From the NCBI GenBank assembly GCA_003354055.1, contig PIVQ01000012.1:1-37286 (forward strand): 37,286 nt of DNA, read 5' to 3'. A program made the position numbers and the translations under genes. The stretch comes from Desulfobacteraceae bacterium (lineage in GTDB: Bacteria > Desulfobacterota > Desulfobacteria > Desulfobacterales > Desulfobacteraceae). Below are positions 16,125-25,343 of the stretch, piece by piece. The notes under the pieces were generated by a model. The model had not been told where the DNA came from. It made no database searches and saw only the letters and a program-made list of their open reading frames with translations. Position 1 is the first letter of the stretch. Each line of letters begins with the position of its first letter.

Positions 16125-16898
16125 ATGACTGATGATATTACTGACGAGAGTTCAACGAGTTTGAACGAAGAAAGTACAACGAGTTTAGACGATGCATTAA
16201 ATGGTGTAGCCGATGAATCAGAGGTTAAAGGTGGGGCTGAGGAGCCTAAGCCAGCCGCTGAACCAGAGGTAAAACCAGAAGAGGGCGCAAAAGAGAAGGA
16301 GGAGGCCGCCGCTCCCCCAAATGTTACAGCTAAACAGGTCGAAGCTTTTAAGCGGAAGGCGATAGACGCAACCAAGAGAGCGCAAGCAGCAGAGCAGGCT
16401 TTACAGGCAGCACAACCGCAACCGAAGGCCGTGGATGTTTTTGAAGACCAGCAAGGCTACACGAACCAGATACTCGGTTCAGTGAACCAAGCGGTACTCA
16501 ACGAGCGTATAAACGGCTCTGAGTACAGGGCTACTAAGAAATATCCCGACCTGTCGGATAAGGTGGACAAGTTCATTGAATTGAAAACCGCCAACCCGGC
16601 GCTGCAACAGGAGCTTTTAGCCCACCAGGATCCTTACGAGTTCATAGTCGAGACGGTCAAAAACGCCGAAGACTTTGAGCAAATGAAGGATGCCGATGGG
16701 TATAAAGCAAGAATTACTGCTGAAATTGAGAAGGATCTTAAGGCGAAGCATTATGCTGAGTTTCAAGCAGGGAAAACTCTTGAGGAATCTATACCGCCTT
16801 CAATGGCGAGTCAGAACAGCAAAGGCTCTTTGAGCGGTGCTGAATATTCTGGCCCAACCCCTCTCGACAATATAGTGGGCCCAGGAGCCCAACCCTAG
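16125..16898 (+). CDS. Scaffolding protein
   Basis: 257 residues with an AGGAGA site. The N-terminal 60 residues are acidic and low-complexity (Ser/Thr/Glu, then Pro/Ala/Glu); residues about 68-97 form an Ala-rich coiled coil (QVEAFKRKAIDATKRAQAAE); the remainder is helical, with a disordered Gly/Ser/Pro end. Position between portal and coat plus this composition are typical of phage scaffolds, which guide procapsid assembly and then leave. Called from context and composition, not from a conserved motif. Confidence 0.8.
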   Translation: MTDDITDESSTSLNEESTTSLDDALNGVADESEVKGGAEEPKPAAEPEVKPEEGAKEKEEAAAPPNVTAKQVEAFKRKAIDATKRAQAAEQALQAAQPQPKAVDVFEDQQGYTNQILGSVNQAVLNERINGSEYRATKKYPDLSDKVDKFIELKTANPALQQELLAHQDPYEFIVETVKNAEDFEQMKDADGYKARITAEIEKDLKAKHYAEFQAGKTLEESIPPSMASQNSKGSLSGAEYSGPTPLDNIVGPGAQP

Positions 16899-16982
16899 GA
16901 GACCGCCGGGCCAGAACACTAGTATGGCAAGGGGAGGCAGACTCCTAGTTCTATCGTCGGGAGACGAAACGAGGATTAAATC

Positions 16983-18080
16983 ATGGCTGATACTAATGTA
17001 GCCACGGGCCTGAAGGTCCAGCAATGGGATGACAAATTCTTTGTCGAAGCTCTCAATGCAAACATTTTCAAACCTTTCATGGGAAAGTCGTCTAACTCAG
17101 TTATTCAACTGCAGGAAGATTTAACCAAGCACAAAGGTGATGCGATTACCTTTGCTCTTGTCAACAAGCTGACTAATGACCCCGTAACAGGTACGGCGGT
17201 TATGGAAGGCAACGAAGAGGACATGGACAGCCGATCCTTTAAAGTTACGGTAGATCGTTTTCGTAACGCTGTACGGGTTGACGACCTGGATGAACAGTTC
17301 TCTGCTATTCCTTTGAGGGAAGCCGCTAAAGACACGTTGGTGGATTGGTCTATGGAGCTTGATCGAGATAAGATCATTGCAGCTCTTGCCTCTATCAATG
17401 GTGTAGTCTACGGGTCCGCAACTGAAGCTCAGAAGGATGCATGGTTAGTGGATAATGCCGACCGCGTGTTGTTTGGTGCTTTGTTGTCCAACAACTCAGG
17501 TCCAGGTGATCATTCTGCAGCTCTTGCCAATATCGACAACACTGCAGACAAGCTAACCGCCAGTGCAATTACTTTGTTGAAGCGGATAGCCAAGACAGCC
17601 ACTCCCAAGATTAGACCTCTTAAACCCCGTAAAGGTGGTGTAACGTCTGATTCTTACATTTTGTATGTTCCCTCTCTCGTTCTACGTGATTTGACTCAAG
17701 ATTCAGCATTCTTGCAGGCAAACCGTGAAGCACGAGAACGTGGTAAGCACAAAAACCCGATCTTCCTCGGTGCTGACTACATTTATGACAATGTGGCTGT
17801 CATAGAAGTCGAGGACATTGAGGTTATTAGTGGTGTTGGAGCGGGTAGTATTGACGTAGCTCCCGTTTATCTTTGTGGTGCGCAAGCTGTTGCTATGGCG
17901 TGGGCGCGCAGGGATTGGACTAAGGCTAAGGACTTCGACTATGGGGTGAAGAAAGGCGTGCAAGTTGCCAAGATTTACCAGATAGCCAAGATGTTGTTTG
18001 GTTCCGGTTCAGATGACACTGACGATCTTCAGGATCACGGTGTTGTTACTGGGTATTTTGCATCTGTTGCAGACAGCTGA
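16983..18080 (+). CDS. Major capsid protein, N4-gp56/DUF4043 type
   Basis: 365 residues of HK97-like coat. The N-terminal region (WDDKFFVEALNANIFKPFMG), GDAITFALVNKL, VMEGNEEDMD and the FRNAVRVDD strand (about 15-110) match the N4-gp56/DUF4043 coat family rather than the P22 gp5 family. It follows the scaffold after an 84-nt leader (16899-16982) that holds no ORF, and a GC-rich hairpin follows its stop, both usual around a highly expressed coat gene. Confidence 0.9.
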   Translation: MADTNVATGLKVQQWDDKFFVEALNANIFKPFMGKSSNSVIQLQEDLTKHKGDAITFALVNKLTNDPVTGTAVMEGNEEDMDSRSFKVTVDRFRNAVRVDDLDEQFSAIPLREAAKDTLVDWSMELDRDKIIAALASINGVVYGSATEAQKDAWLVDNADRVLFGALLSNNSGPGDHSAALANIDNTADKLTASAITLLKRIAKTATPKIRPLKPRKGGVTSDSYILYVPSLVLRDLTQDSAFLQANREARERGKHKNPIFLGADYIYDNVAVIEVEDIEVISGVGAGSIDVAPVYLCGAQAVAMAWARRDWTKAKDFDYGVKKGVQVAKIYQIAKMLFGSGSDDTDDLQDHGVVTGYFASVADS

Positions 18081-18085
18081 TTATT

Positions 18086-18103
18086 AGGGGGTTCGCCCCC
18101 CTT
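18086..18103 (+). terminator. UUCG-loop hairpin after the coat gene
   Basis: GGGGG-TTCG-CCCCC hairpin with a stable UUCG tetraloop, followed by only CTTTCT. The weak T-run suggests partial termination or protection of the coat mRNA 3' end, which would set coat expression above downstream genes. Confidence 0.55.
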
Positions 18104-18117
18104 TCTGGAGGTAACAA

Positions 18118-18792
18118 ATGACTGCAATATTACAGGGTGATGTAACTCCCCAAGGCATGAGCCAAGGTGATCTAGTCGCATTCTTGCAAAATGTTCGGGA
18201 TGTGGTTAACGAGATACAGACGGATCATGCGACGAATGTAACCTTTAACAACGACCTGAAAACACTGCTAAACGACATTAGAACCTATTTAACGGGTGAT
18301 AGGTTGTGGAGTGGCACACCAGGGTTGGCAATTGATACTAATTTCGATGTGCAATCAGCTACTGATTGTCAAGTTAGTATTGATGGGGTTTTAGCGACAA
18401 TTTCGGCTGCGACTTGTGACACAGGCACCGCGGCTGCTATAGCGGCTTCACAGTGGGGTGTTTTCCTCGTTAGTGCTGTGGCTGGTGGTACGTTGACAGC
18501 AACTTGGGCAACGGCAGCGGGTGCTGGCTATGCTAGTGAGGCGTTAGCAATAGCTGCTTTACCGGCAGCACCGGCTGACGAGGCTCCTTTGGGTTACGTA
18601 ACAGTTAACGCTCATGCGTCCGGCTTCACAGCTGGTACAGATGCGCTGACGACTGGTACAGGTGGGAACGTGGCTACTGCTACCAACTATTACAACTTGG
18701 CTGATCCTGCTAGTACGATCACAGCGGCAATTAGCTCAAGTCCGGCAGCATCATTAACCAACTCAACGGCTTTAAGTCTGAGTAAAACGTAA
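18118..18792 (+). CDS. Head-region structural protein, Ala/Thr-rich
   Basis: 224 residues with GGAGGT upstream. The N-terminus is helical (LVAFLQNVRDVVNEIQTDHA), suggesting a coiled-coil anchor. The rest is Ala-, Thr- and Gly-rich, beta-type, low in charge, and contains a strand pair DCQVSIDGVLATIS. Placement after the coat suggests a decoration or head-fibre protein. No family recognised; four cysteines are unusual for such a protein. Confidence 0.6.
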   Translation: MTAILQGDVTPQGMSQGDLVAFLQNVRDVVNEIQTDHATNVTFNNDLKTLLNDIRTYLTGDRLWSGTPGLAIDTNFDVQSATDCQVSIDGVLATISAATCDTGTAAAIAASQWGVFLVSAVAGGTLTATWATAAGAGYASEALAIAALPAAPADEAPLGYVTVNAHASGFTAGTDALTTGTGGNVATATNYYNLADPASTITAAISSSPAASLTNSTALSLSKT

Positions 18793-18804
18793 GAGGAAAT
18801 AATC

Positions 18805-19296
18805 ATGACTACATTTACAGCAGCGAGAGCTGCAGCAGCAAAAGCGGTCCACCAAGCAGTTGGTTCTGGGATCGTCAACGTAGCATATGGGACGCTTGAA
18901 GTAGCGGCGAATCCTGTTGCTGACGACATTTATGTGATGTGCAAGGTTCCAGCAGGAGCGGTTATCCTCGGCGGTAATGTTTACGCTGATGATATGGATA
19001 CCGGGACCGAGACATTGGATATGGACCTCGGCTGGGCGGCCAATGGTGGATCTGGCACGTATGACAGTGCTGATCCTGATGGCCTTGGCAATTGGGGTGT
19101 ATGGACTGGTGATGCATTTGCAGCTGGGAACATAGCTAATGCAGCCGGGATTAATTTGCCTTTCGCAGGCAATTTTATAAATGGTGATTTACCTGTATTT
19201 ACCAGAGAAACCACCATCCAACTGGTATGCATTGCAACGGCGGCCACTTTTGCCGCTGGCGCTTTGTCTGTAGTAGTTTATTACGCAGTTCCCTAA
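18805..19296 (+). CDS. Head decoration/structural protein
   Basis: 163 residues: Ala-rich helical start (TAARAAAAKAVHQAVG), then a beta domain with GTETLDMDLGWAANGG, GNIANAAGINLPF and a hydrophobic last strand (LSVVVYYAVP). Proteins of this size and composition commonly follow N4-gp56-type coat genes and are found in virions. It lies between two GC-rich hairpins (18086 and 19304), so it may be a separately dosed unit with the preceding gene. RBS GAGGAA. Confidence 0.65.
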   Translation: MTTFTAARAAAAKAVHQAVGSGIVNVAYGTLEVAANPVADDIYVMCKVPAGAVILGGNVYADDMDTGTETLDMDLGWAANGGSGTYDSADPDGLGNWGVWTGDAFAAGNIANAAGINLPFAGNFINGDLPVFTRETTIQLVCIATAATFAAGALSVVVYYAVP

Positions 19297-19303
19297 TGGT
19301 CTT

Positions 19304-19327
19304 GGGGGTTTCGGCCCCCTTTTTTTA
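19304..19327 (+). terminator. Rho-independent terminator after the decoration gene
   Basis: GGGGG stem, short TTTCGG loop, CCCCC, then seven T residues. A good intrinsic terminator inside the late operon, probably leaky, giving high expression of coat and decoration genes over the tail genes. Confidence 0.75.
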
Positions 19328-19340
19328 AGAGAGAAAGATT

Positions 19341-19625
19341 ATGCAAGTAAAATATGTTGGACCGCTACAAAAGGATGTTTCTGGTTATGGTTATAACTTC
19401 CCTCAAGGGGGCGCCATCGAAATTGATGACGGGCGAGTTTTGGGTAAATGCCGAGCTAATCAGGAATTTGAAGTGCTCGAAGAGAGCGATGAGGCAGAAA
19501 CTGCCACTTTCGAAGAGGTAGAAGAAGATGGCGACTCCACTGGAAGTGAAAAACTCAGCACTAAGAAGCCTCGGCGTAATAAGGTTCAGGGGAGCGGCAG
19601 ATCCGGAGCACCAAGCGGAGATTAG
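19341..19625 (+). CDS. Small head-completion region protein
   Basis: 94 residues beginning MQVKYVGPLQKDVSGYGYNF, a small beta-type start common to short phage head-tail proteins. The C-terminal 45 residues are acidic and then basic low-complexity (EESDEAETATFEEVEEDGDS, STKKPRRNK). This tail is read from DNA that also encodes the start of the next gene in another frame (98-nt overlap), so its sequence may be constrained by the other frame. Function unknown. Confidence 0.6.
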   Translation: MQVKYVGPLQKDVSGYGYNFPQGGAIEIDDGRVLGKCRANQEFEVLEESDEAETATFEEVEEDGDSTGSEKLSTKKPRRNKVQGSGRSGAPSGD

Positions 19626-19884
19626 TGAGGCTTACGACGAGTTATACGCTCGACTGAAGGATGAAGAATTAGTCTCTTGGTCTGCCACTGGCAATATACC
19701 TGCAAAATGGGCTACGACTGTTATTGATTTGCTTGCATTCTCCAGGGCTAATCAGTTCAGTGTCTCAAATGATCGCTTTGCCAGGTTAGCCGGTGCGGCT
19801 TCGGTCGCCGAAAGGTATAAATTCGTCTTGAACGCCGACGACTACACGCCCCCGGTTGAAGAAGAGGAGCCGACAGACTACTAA
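19528..19884 (+). CDS. P22 gp4-like head-tail adaptor
   Basis: 118 residues, start ATG preceded by GAAGAAG. The opening MATPLEVKNSALRSLGVIRF resembles the first helix of P22 gp4 (K-x-x-L-V-x-x-A-L-R-K-L-G-V). It continues with a helix pair (EISEAYDELYARLKDEELVS) and a hydrophobic helix (WATTVIDLLAFSRANQF). P22 gp4 forms a ring under the portal and closes the DNA-filled head. The position immediately before a gp10-like gene, with a 1-nt overlap, supports the call. It is shorter than P22 gp4 (about 166 residues). Confidence 0.7.
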   Translation: MATPLEVKNSALRSLGVIRFRGAADPEHQAEISEAYDELYARLKDEELVSWSATGNIPAKWATTVIDLLAFSRANQFSVSNDRFARLAGAASVAERYKFVLNADDYTPPVEEEEPTDY

Positions 19885-21314
19885 TGTTGATTCCTATCCC
19901 TTTAGTGGGTCCGAGCAATACAGACAGAGAGGTGAAGGTCTCGAACGAGCTTTCAAGGAACCTCTATCCTGTTGTGGACCAGTTTGGGCGTGTTTTAGTC
20001 TCTCAGAATTCAATACCAGGGTCTAAATCGTTTGCGGTGCCTACGCCCGGCGCCCATAGAGGGTTTCATAAATTCTCTGTAAGTGAGACGGAGAACGTAC
20101 TATTTACGGTTAACAATCAGGTTCTGTACAAAATAAACGAATCTGGTGGAGTGACTGAAATAGGGGTTATTGCTGGCGCGAATCGGTGTATTTATAGTGT
20201 TAATGGGGAGGAAGGGGAAATATTAACAATTACCACTGGTGGAAATACCTATCAATGGGATTCAGTCAATGGTTTAGTCTTAAACACCAGCCCAAATATT
20301 ATCTCACCAAGAAGTAACGCAACGATAAAATCCCAGACTTTGTATGATGGGCAATTCGGTGCCGTTAAAGTTTCCGATATTGACACGCCTGGGGTAATTG
20401 GCGGGTTGTCGTATTTCACAGCAGAAACTGACCCAGATTCCTCGCTGAGAGTATTTAAACACCTCCAAAATGCTTGGGTGTTTGGGTCAAGCAGCATAGA
20501 ACCGCATTACTTTGCGGATAGCGGGAACTGGAAGCTGATCCAAAACCGGGATATTCCCCACGGACTCGGGGCCATTTACAGTGTGGCCAGCACAGATGAA
20601 AGGATCTACTTCCTAGATGACACCAGGACGCCCAGAGCGATCATAGGAGGCGTAGCGCAGGATATAGGGACTCCAGCCCTCGGCGCAGAGATTGAAGGCT
20701 ACGCGCGCACTGACGACGCAATAGGGTTTACTTTCGAGTGGGATCAGGAAAGGTTCTACGCTTTGGTGTTCCCGGCAGCCAACAAGACAAAGTGTTTACA
20801 TGAGAAGTCAGAGTGGTGGTTTGATTTATCCAGTGGTACGAATGGCGGACGGCACAGAGCGAATGATTACGTTCGGGCCTTCAATAAGCACTTAATAGCT
20901 GATTATCAGACCGGTGAAATATTTGAATGGGATTTTGCAACTTATACAGATGACGGTTCAACACTACTGAGACGACGAGAAACAGTTGATATTCATGCCG
21001 GTATGGAGCCGATGAACAGGCCTGGCCGGACGCTAGAATTGAATAAGCTCATTATTGAGTGCTCGGTAGGGCAGGGAACAGCAACGGGGCAGGGTTCGGA
21101 CCCTAAACTGATGATTCGGCAGTCTACCAACAGTGGGCGGCGGTGGGAGTCTGAAATAACAAGGGGTTTGGGCGTATTGGGAGATTACAACAAACGAATA
21201 GAGGTTGATTTAGCTGGAAATGTCGATACGGTTAAGTTTCAGTTGAGCGTATCAGATCCTGCTAATTTCACACTAGTATCGGCATCACTTGACGCTACTT
21301 TGGGGTTACAATGA
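19884..21314 (+). CDS. P22 gp10-like tail hub / packaged-DNA stabilisation protein
   Basis: 476 residues, close to P22 gp10 in length. It shows the beta-propeller-like features of that family: NELSRNLYPVVDQFG near the start, VFGSSSIEPHYFADSG (compare P22 CFGSSTIEYFSLTG), a TDDAIGFTFEWDQERFYAL segment, and a C-terminal LMIRQSTNSGRRWESE ... YNKRIEVDLAGNVDTVKFQ that parallels the P22 gp10 end. The protein connects the gp4 ring to the tail needle and spikes and prevents DNA leakage. Confidence 0.85.
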   Translation: MLIPIPLVGPSNTDREVKVSNELSRNLYPVVDQFGRVLVSQNSIPGSKSFAVPTPGAHRGFHKFSVSETENVLFTVNNQVLYKINESGGVTEIGVIAGANRCIYSVNGEEGEILTITTGGNTYQWDSVNGLVLNTSPNIISPRSNATIKSQTLYDGQFGAVKVSDIDTPGVIGGLSYFTAETDPDSSLRVFKHLQNAWVFGSSSIEPHYFADSGNWKLIQNRDIPHGLGAIYSVASTDERIYFLDDTRTPRAIIGGVAQDIGTPALGAEIEGYARTDDAIGFTFEWDQERFYALVFPAANKTKCLHEKSEWWFDLSSGTNGGRHRANDYVRAFNKHLIADYQTGEIFEWDFATYTDDGSTLLRRRETVDIHAGMEPMNRPGRTLELNKLIIECSVGQGTATGQGSDPKLMIRQSTNSGRRWESEITRGLGVLGDYNKRIEVDLAGNVDTVKFQLSVSDPANFTLVSASLDATLGLQ

Positions 21315-21481
21315 GTGCAGAAACGATTGACCCGGGAAAGGTTATAATACCTGGAACAACTTCCCAGAAACCTGAAATTAAGGCCATAGCAATAGCCACA
21401 AGTAAATTAGCGGATCAGACCTTTTTGATACTTGAAGAATTGAAAGAAATCGAGAAAAGAATAGCAGCATTAGAAGCATAG
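21311..21481 (+). CDS. Small coiled-coil protein at the tail-needle position
   Basis: 56 residues, ATGA overlap with the gp10-like gene. The C-terminal half is a heptad-like helix (FLILEELKEIEKRIAALEA) likely to trimerise or dimerise; the start is Pro/Gly-rich. P22 has the gp26 tail needle here, but gp26 is over 200 residues, so this could only be a drastically short needle or plug, or another small virion protein. Confidence 0.55.
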   Translation: MSAETIDPGKVIIPGTTSQKPEIKAIAIATSKLADQTFLILEELKEIEKRIAALEA

Positions 21482-21496
21482 GCGCCGGGAGGCGAC

Positions 21497-24154
21497 ATGG
21501 CAGCAACAAGGCAACAGATTAGCCAACTGATAAACCAGTGGGCACAGCAGAATGGTTTTTTGGATGTTCTTAGTACGAATCCGGAGGCGTTTCAAGGCAC
21601 AGCCTTTGTATCAGAGCAGCTGTTTAAAATCCTGAACAGCACCATACCTCAAGAACAAAAGGATGCTCTTGTTGTCCAGACATTTGGTCAGGCTACGACA
21701 TTTCTCCAGCCTTTTGCAGATGCCGCGCAGGGCCAAGATATTGGACAGGCTTTAACCGGGCAGCAACCTACAGCACAGCCGCCCCCAACATTTCAAGAGA
21801 CAACAGCAAGCGAGCAGTTAAGACAACAACAAGAGGCAGAGGCCACAGCAGCACAGCAACAGCAGCAACAGCAACAGACTAGAGCAGAAGAGGTAGCTAT
21901 AACACAAAAGCCAGCAGCAGAAACCAGGGGAACTGATCCAACTGAAGAGGAGCTATTAACTACTGGCGATGATCTGTTAGTTGGTGAAACTGAAACTATG
22001 GAAGCTGAGACGGGGGCGGATCGGGGGCAGAGGGAAGACAGAGGAGATCAGACCACAGACGGACAAGATACAACAGAGGCAGCGGGTAGGGATGAATTAT
22101 CCCCTGAAGCACAAGCACAGATTGCAGAAGATCAGAAAGCCGCACTACAGAGAGAGCTTAGCCAATTCCAGCAATTGCCGCATATGGATCAGATTATTGA
22201 TTGGGCAAATCAGGCCGGATTTTCAGCGTTACTATTTACGAACCGAGACGCAAGAAATGCAGCGGTCCAGTTATCTGAGGGCGTTGATGTCATACTGAAT
22301 AATCCTAATACTGGGTCACAGAGAAAGACAGACCAAGTTAATGAATTACTACAATCAACTGGCAGTTTTTTCAATCAGACATTTCCTAACCAAATAGGGA
22401 CATTAGACGCTAACGGAAACTTCAAACAGCAGCAGCCGCAGGAGATAGGCGTTCTAGGCGCTATTGGTATTGCTGTAGGTTCTGCAATAGTGAGTGCATG
22501 GTCAGCAAACAGAGCAGCAGATGCCACTGGGGAGGCATCAAAAGATGCTATAGCAGCCAATCAAGCGGCTTTTGAACAGTACAGGCAAGACACGCAGATA
22601 ACGAGAGCTACAGGCCAGAACGCCCTATTAAACCTGTCTGCTCACTTGGGTAGAAATCAACTACCTCCTAGGCTATTTGATACCGAAACATTGCCCACTG
22701 TTAACCCGTTTCAACCACAGTTCGCGCAGGCGCAGCAGATTGATCCACAAGCTACTTTAGAACAGGGGTTAACCCAGGCGCGCGCTATTGACCCACAGGC
22801 CGCGCTCAATCCATTCTTAGAGCAAGCAGGACAGATTGACCCACAAGGTACACTGGAGACCAATCTAGCCGGTGTACGGCCTCTCACGGGTATTAATCAG
22901 GCTTTTAGGGATGTAGACATATCAGGACAGGCACCACAGATAGGGCAAGCCCAAAACATAGGTGTTGGGCAGAATCTACAGGGTTTAGGTCCAGATCAAC
23001 TCCAAGGATTACAAGGTGGTTTCAGAGGGATAGACCCAAATGCAGCTTTTCAGCAGAATATCCAGGGTGTTCAGGCTGTGGATATCACAGGTCAACCAGG
23101 GCAATTTGCTGATTTACCTAGTCTTGATATTGATATTGAAAATGACCCTACGTTTGCTTTTCTTTTAGGTGAAGCTGGAGACGAATTCAGCAGGCAGCAA
23201 TTAGCGTCGGGACAATTTAGGTCAGGATCTACTGCGACGGATTTTGAGGAATTTAAGCAGGGTTTAGCACTTTCCAGAACTGGAGAGCTCGAGGACAGAG
23301 CACTACGCCAACGACAGCAGATATTTAATGAGCAACTTGCCCAGCAAGAACTGGAGCAGAGCAGGCGGGCACAGTTATTCGGAGAGGCTACAACTCAAGC
23401 GGGTGTTGAATCTGGTCTTCGTAGTCAGTTATTTGGTGAAGATGTCACTGGCGTAGGAATTGACCAATCAATACGACAACAGCAATTCGGTGAGGCTCAA
23501 TCCAGGGATCAGGCTTTAATGGCTCAGCGTCAGCAATTATTTAACGAAGGTATGAGTTTAGATGAAGTTAATAGGATAACTAGAGCGCAGCTGTTTGCAG
23601 AAGGTGGAACCGAGGCTGATTTTAATAGAATTACTCAAGGTCAGGAGTTTGGGCAGGCTATAACTCAAAACCAGGCACAACTTGCCAACCAGCAACAGCT
23701 TTTAAATACCGGGTTTGGTGTTGGTCAGTTCGCGCAACAGCAACAAGGGCAAGAGGCTGATTTAGCTTTCGGGCAGTCTGCCGCAGAATCGGCCAACAGG
23801 TCTAATTTGTTTGGTGAGGGTGTAACTGGAGTTAATTTACAGTCTCAACTTAGAAATCAGCTATTCGGTGAAGGCTTGGCGACAACTAACCAGCAGTTCG
23901 GGCAAGAGCAGACTATTTCACAGCAACAGTTCAATCAGTTATTTGAACTATCGCGACTGGGTGCCAATACTACTGCGCAAGTTGGGACGACTGGGGCCAA
24001 TACCGCAGCTAATGTGGGCAACTTGTTAAGTAATCAGGGTAATGTTGAGGCAGCCGCAGCAGTTGCGCCGATTAATGCGTTTAATCAGACATTAAATAGC
24101 GGTTTATTTAACGTAGGCCAGCAGCAAGGTCAGAACCAGAACTTATTTGGGTGA
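21497..24154 (+). CDS. Large Gln-rich virion/ejection protein
   Basis: 885 residues, GGGAGG upstream. It is exceptionally Gln/Ala-rich. Parts: helical N-terminus (1-75); low-complexity Gln/Glu linker (about 90-215) with poly-Gln; second helical domain (about 220-300); a membrane-like or glycine-zipper helix (IGVLGAIGIAVGSAIVSAW, about 315-335); repeats with the IDPQ(A/G)(T/A)L motif (about 410-460); and about ten 17-20-residue repeats marked by R-x-Q-L-F-(G/N)-E (about 620-810). It is the first of three large proteins at the position of P22 gp7/gp20/gp16, which are ejected with DNA to cross the envelope. Confidence 0.75.
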   Translation: MAATRQQISQLINQWAQQNGFLDVLSTNPEAFQGTAFVSEQLFKILNSTIPQEQKDALVVQTFGQATTFLQPFADAAQGQDIGQALTGQQPTAQPPPTFQETTASEQLRQQQEAEATAAQQQQQQQQTRAEEVAITQKPAAETRGTDPTEEELLTTGDDLLVGETETMEAETGADRGQREDRGDQTTDGQDTTEAAGRDELSPEAQAQIAEDQKAALQRELSQFQQLPHMDQIIDWANQAGFSALLFTNRDARNAAVQLSEGVDVILNNPNTGSQRKTDQVNELLQSTGSFFNQTFPNQIGTLDANGNFKQQQPQEIGVLGAIGIAVGSAIVSAWSANRAADATGEASKDAIAANQAAFEQYRQDTQITRATGQNALLNLSAHLGRNQLPPRLFDTETLPTVNPFQPQFAQAQQIDPQATLEQGLTQARAIDPQAALNPFLEQAGQIDPQGTLETNLAGVRPLTGINQAFRDVDISGQAPQIGQAQNIGVGQNLQGLGPDQLQGLQGGFRGIDPNAAFQQNIQGVQAVDITGQPGQFADLPSLDIDIENDPTFAFLLGEAGDEFSRQQLASGQFRSGSTATDFEEFKQGLALSRTGELEDRALRQRQQIFNEQLAQQELEQSRRAQLFGEATTQAGVESGLRSQLFGEDVTGVGIDQSIRQQQFGEAQSRDQALMAQRQQLFNEGMSLDEVNRITRAQLFAEGGTEADFNRITQGQEFGQAITQNQAQLANQQQLLNTGFGVGQFAQQQQGQEADLAFGQSAAESANRSNLFGEGVTGVNLQSQLRNQLFGEGLATTNQQFGQEQTISQQQFNQLFELSRLGANTTAQVGTTGANTAANVGNLLSNQGNVEAAAAVAPINAFNQTLNSGLFNVGQQQGQNQNLFG

Positions 24155-24158
24155 TAAA

Positions 24159-25343
24159 ATGGCAAACGGTGTAGACATTATTCAAAGAATGACGCATCTT
24201 GATCCAAATCAATTATTTGCAGGCAGGCAGGCAGGACGTCAGCTAGGCCAGCGTAACGCGCTATTTGGCCAGCAGCAGGAGTTAAATCAGCTTGATCTGG
24301 AGAATAAGCGCCGGGAGCAGAGTACAGCCTCTTTTAAGCAGAATGCTTTGCAGGCAGCAGCGTTTATTGATAGCGGTGATTTACAGAGTGCCAAGGCTGT
24401 ATTTGATGCAGATCCTACTGATCCAGTGAGCGCTAATCTATCTCGCAGGCTTGGTGCAGGGCAGACTGAACAGGTACGGGCATTTTTAGGTAAGATGACT
24501 GGTGAACAACCAAAGACTTTTCAGAAACCCTTCGCCGTAACAGGCCCAGGTGGTGATCCTGCATTTGGTAGGGTTGATGAATCAGGTAATATTGGAATCG
24601 TACCAGGAGCCACACCACCTAAGAAAGTGGGGCAGACCATTAATGTGGACTCTTCCGGACAACCATTGTCATTTGACGAGGTTGTTAGAAGGGCTGGTGC
24701 TGTGAAAGGTGCTGAAGCCCAAGCTGCCGCTAGAGCAAAAAGGTTTCAATCGTCAATTGATAAGATTAAGTCAGAAGGCCAAGCAGCCAGAGGAACGATA
24801 GCAACAGTAAGAGCGCAAATGTCTATCCCAGCGACAACAGGGCCCGGAGAGGACGCCATAGACGTAGCCAGGAGAGGTGCGGTTGCTCTTGGTCGCTTAC
24901 TTGGTGTTGATGACCAGACATCGGAGAGAGTACAAAAGATTACTAATCTAGCAGGGTTTAAATCTTTCCAGGAGAGCCTTGTTGGCGATAGGCTTGCAGA
25001 GGAGCCAGGTGTTAAAACCGATAGTGACGCTAAGCGTATGAGAGAAACGCTAGCTAATACTAACAATCCTGTTGAGGCTAATAAAATAATTAGCGGGTTT
25101 ATCCTAGCAGAAGGGGTAAGAAAGGATAATAGGGAGAAATTCCTAGAAGAGAACCTAGCAAAGGGAGAGGAAAATATAGATAAATTGGACAGGGAATGGA
25201 ATAATTTTGTTCGGGCTACTCCGATTACTGGCACCAGTCCATCAACGGGAAGGATTGTTTTTCTTTGGCAGTTTAAGGAGCAGAATCAGGGAGCAGACGA
25301 AGAAGAGTTATTAGAAGAATGGAGGCGTGTTTATGCCAAATAA
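24159..25343 (+). CDS. Second ejection/internal virion protein
   Basis: 394 residues. The frame opens at a TTG (24147) but ATG 24159 is the natural start, 4 nt after the preceding stop. The N-terminus is Gln/Leu-rich (QRNALFGQQQELNQLDLENK) like its neighbour's repeats. Long helices make up the rest (KSEGQAARGTIATVRAQMS, EEPGVKTDSDAKRMRET), with a Gly/Pro linker around 105-150. No enzymatic motif. Position two of three in the ejection-protein cluster; it ends with GGAGG that serves the next gene. Confidence 0.7.
   Translation: MANGVDIIQRMTHLDPNQLFAGRQAGRQLGQRNALFGQQQELNQLDLENKRREQSTASFKQNALQAAAFIDSGDLQSAKAVFDADPTDPVSANLSRRLGAGQTEQVRAFLGKMTGEQPKTFQKPFAVTGPGGDPAFGRVDESGNIGIVPGATPPKKVGQTINVDSSGQPLSFDEVVRRAGAVKGAEAQAAARAKRFQSSIDKIKSEGQAARGTIATVRAQMSIPATTGPGEDAIDVARRGAVALGRLLGVDDQTSERVQKITNLAGFKSFQESLVGDRLAEEPGVKTDSDAKRMRETLANTNNPVEANKIISGFILAEGVRKDNREKFLEENLAKGEENIDKLDREWNNFVRATPITGTSPSTGRIVFLWQFKEQNQGADEEELLEEWRRVYAK

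Noticed and set aside
24746..25234. 162-codon minus-strand ORF within the second ejection protein gene
   Set aside because: Shadow ORF with no start signal or recognisable motif.
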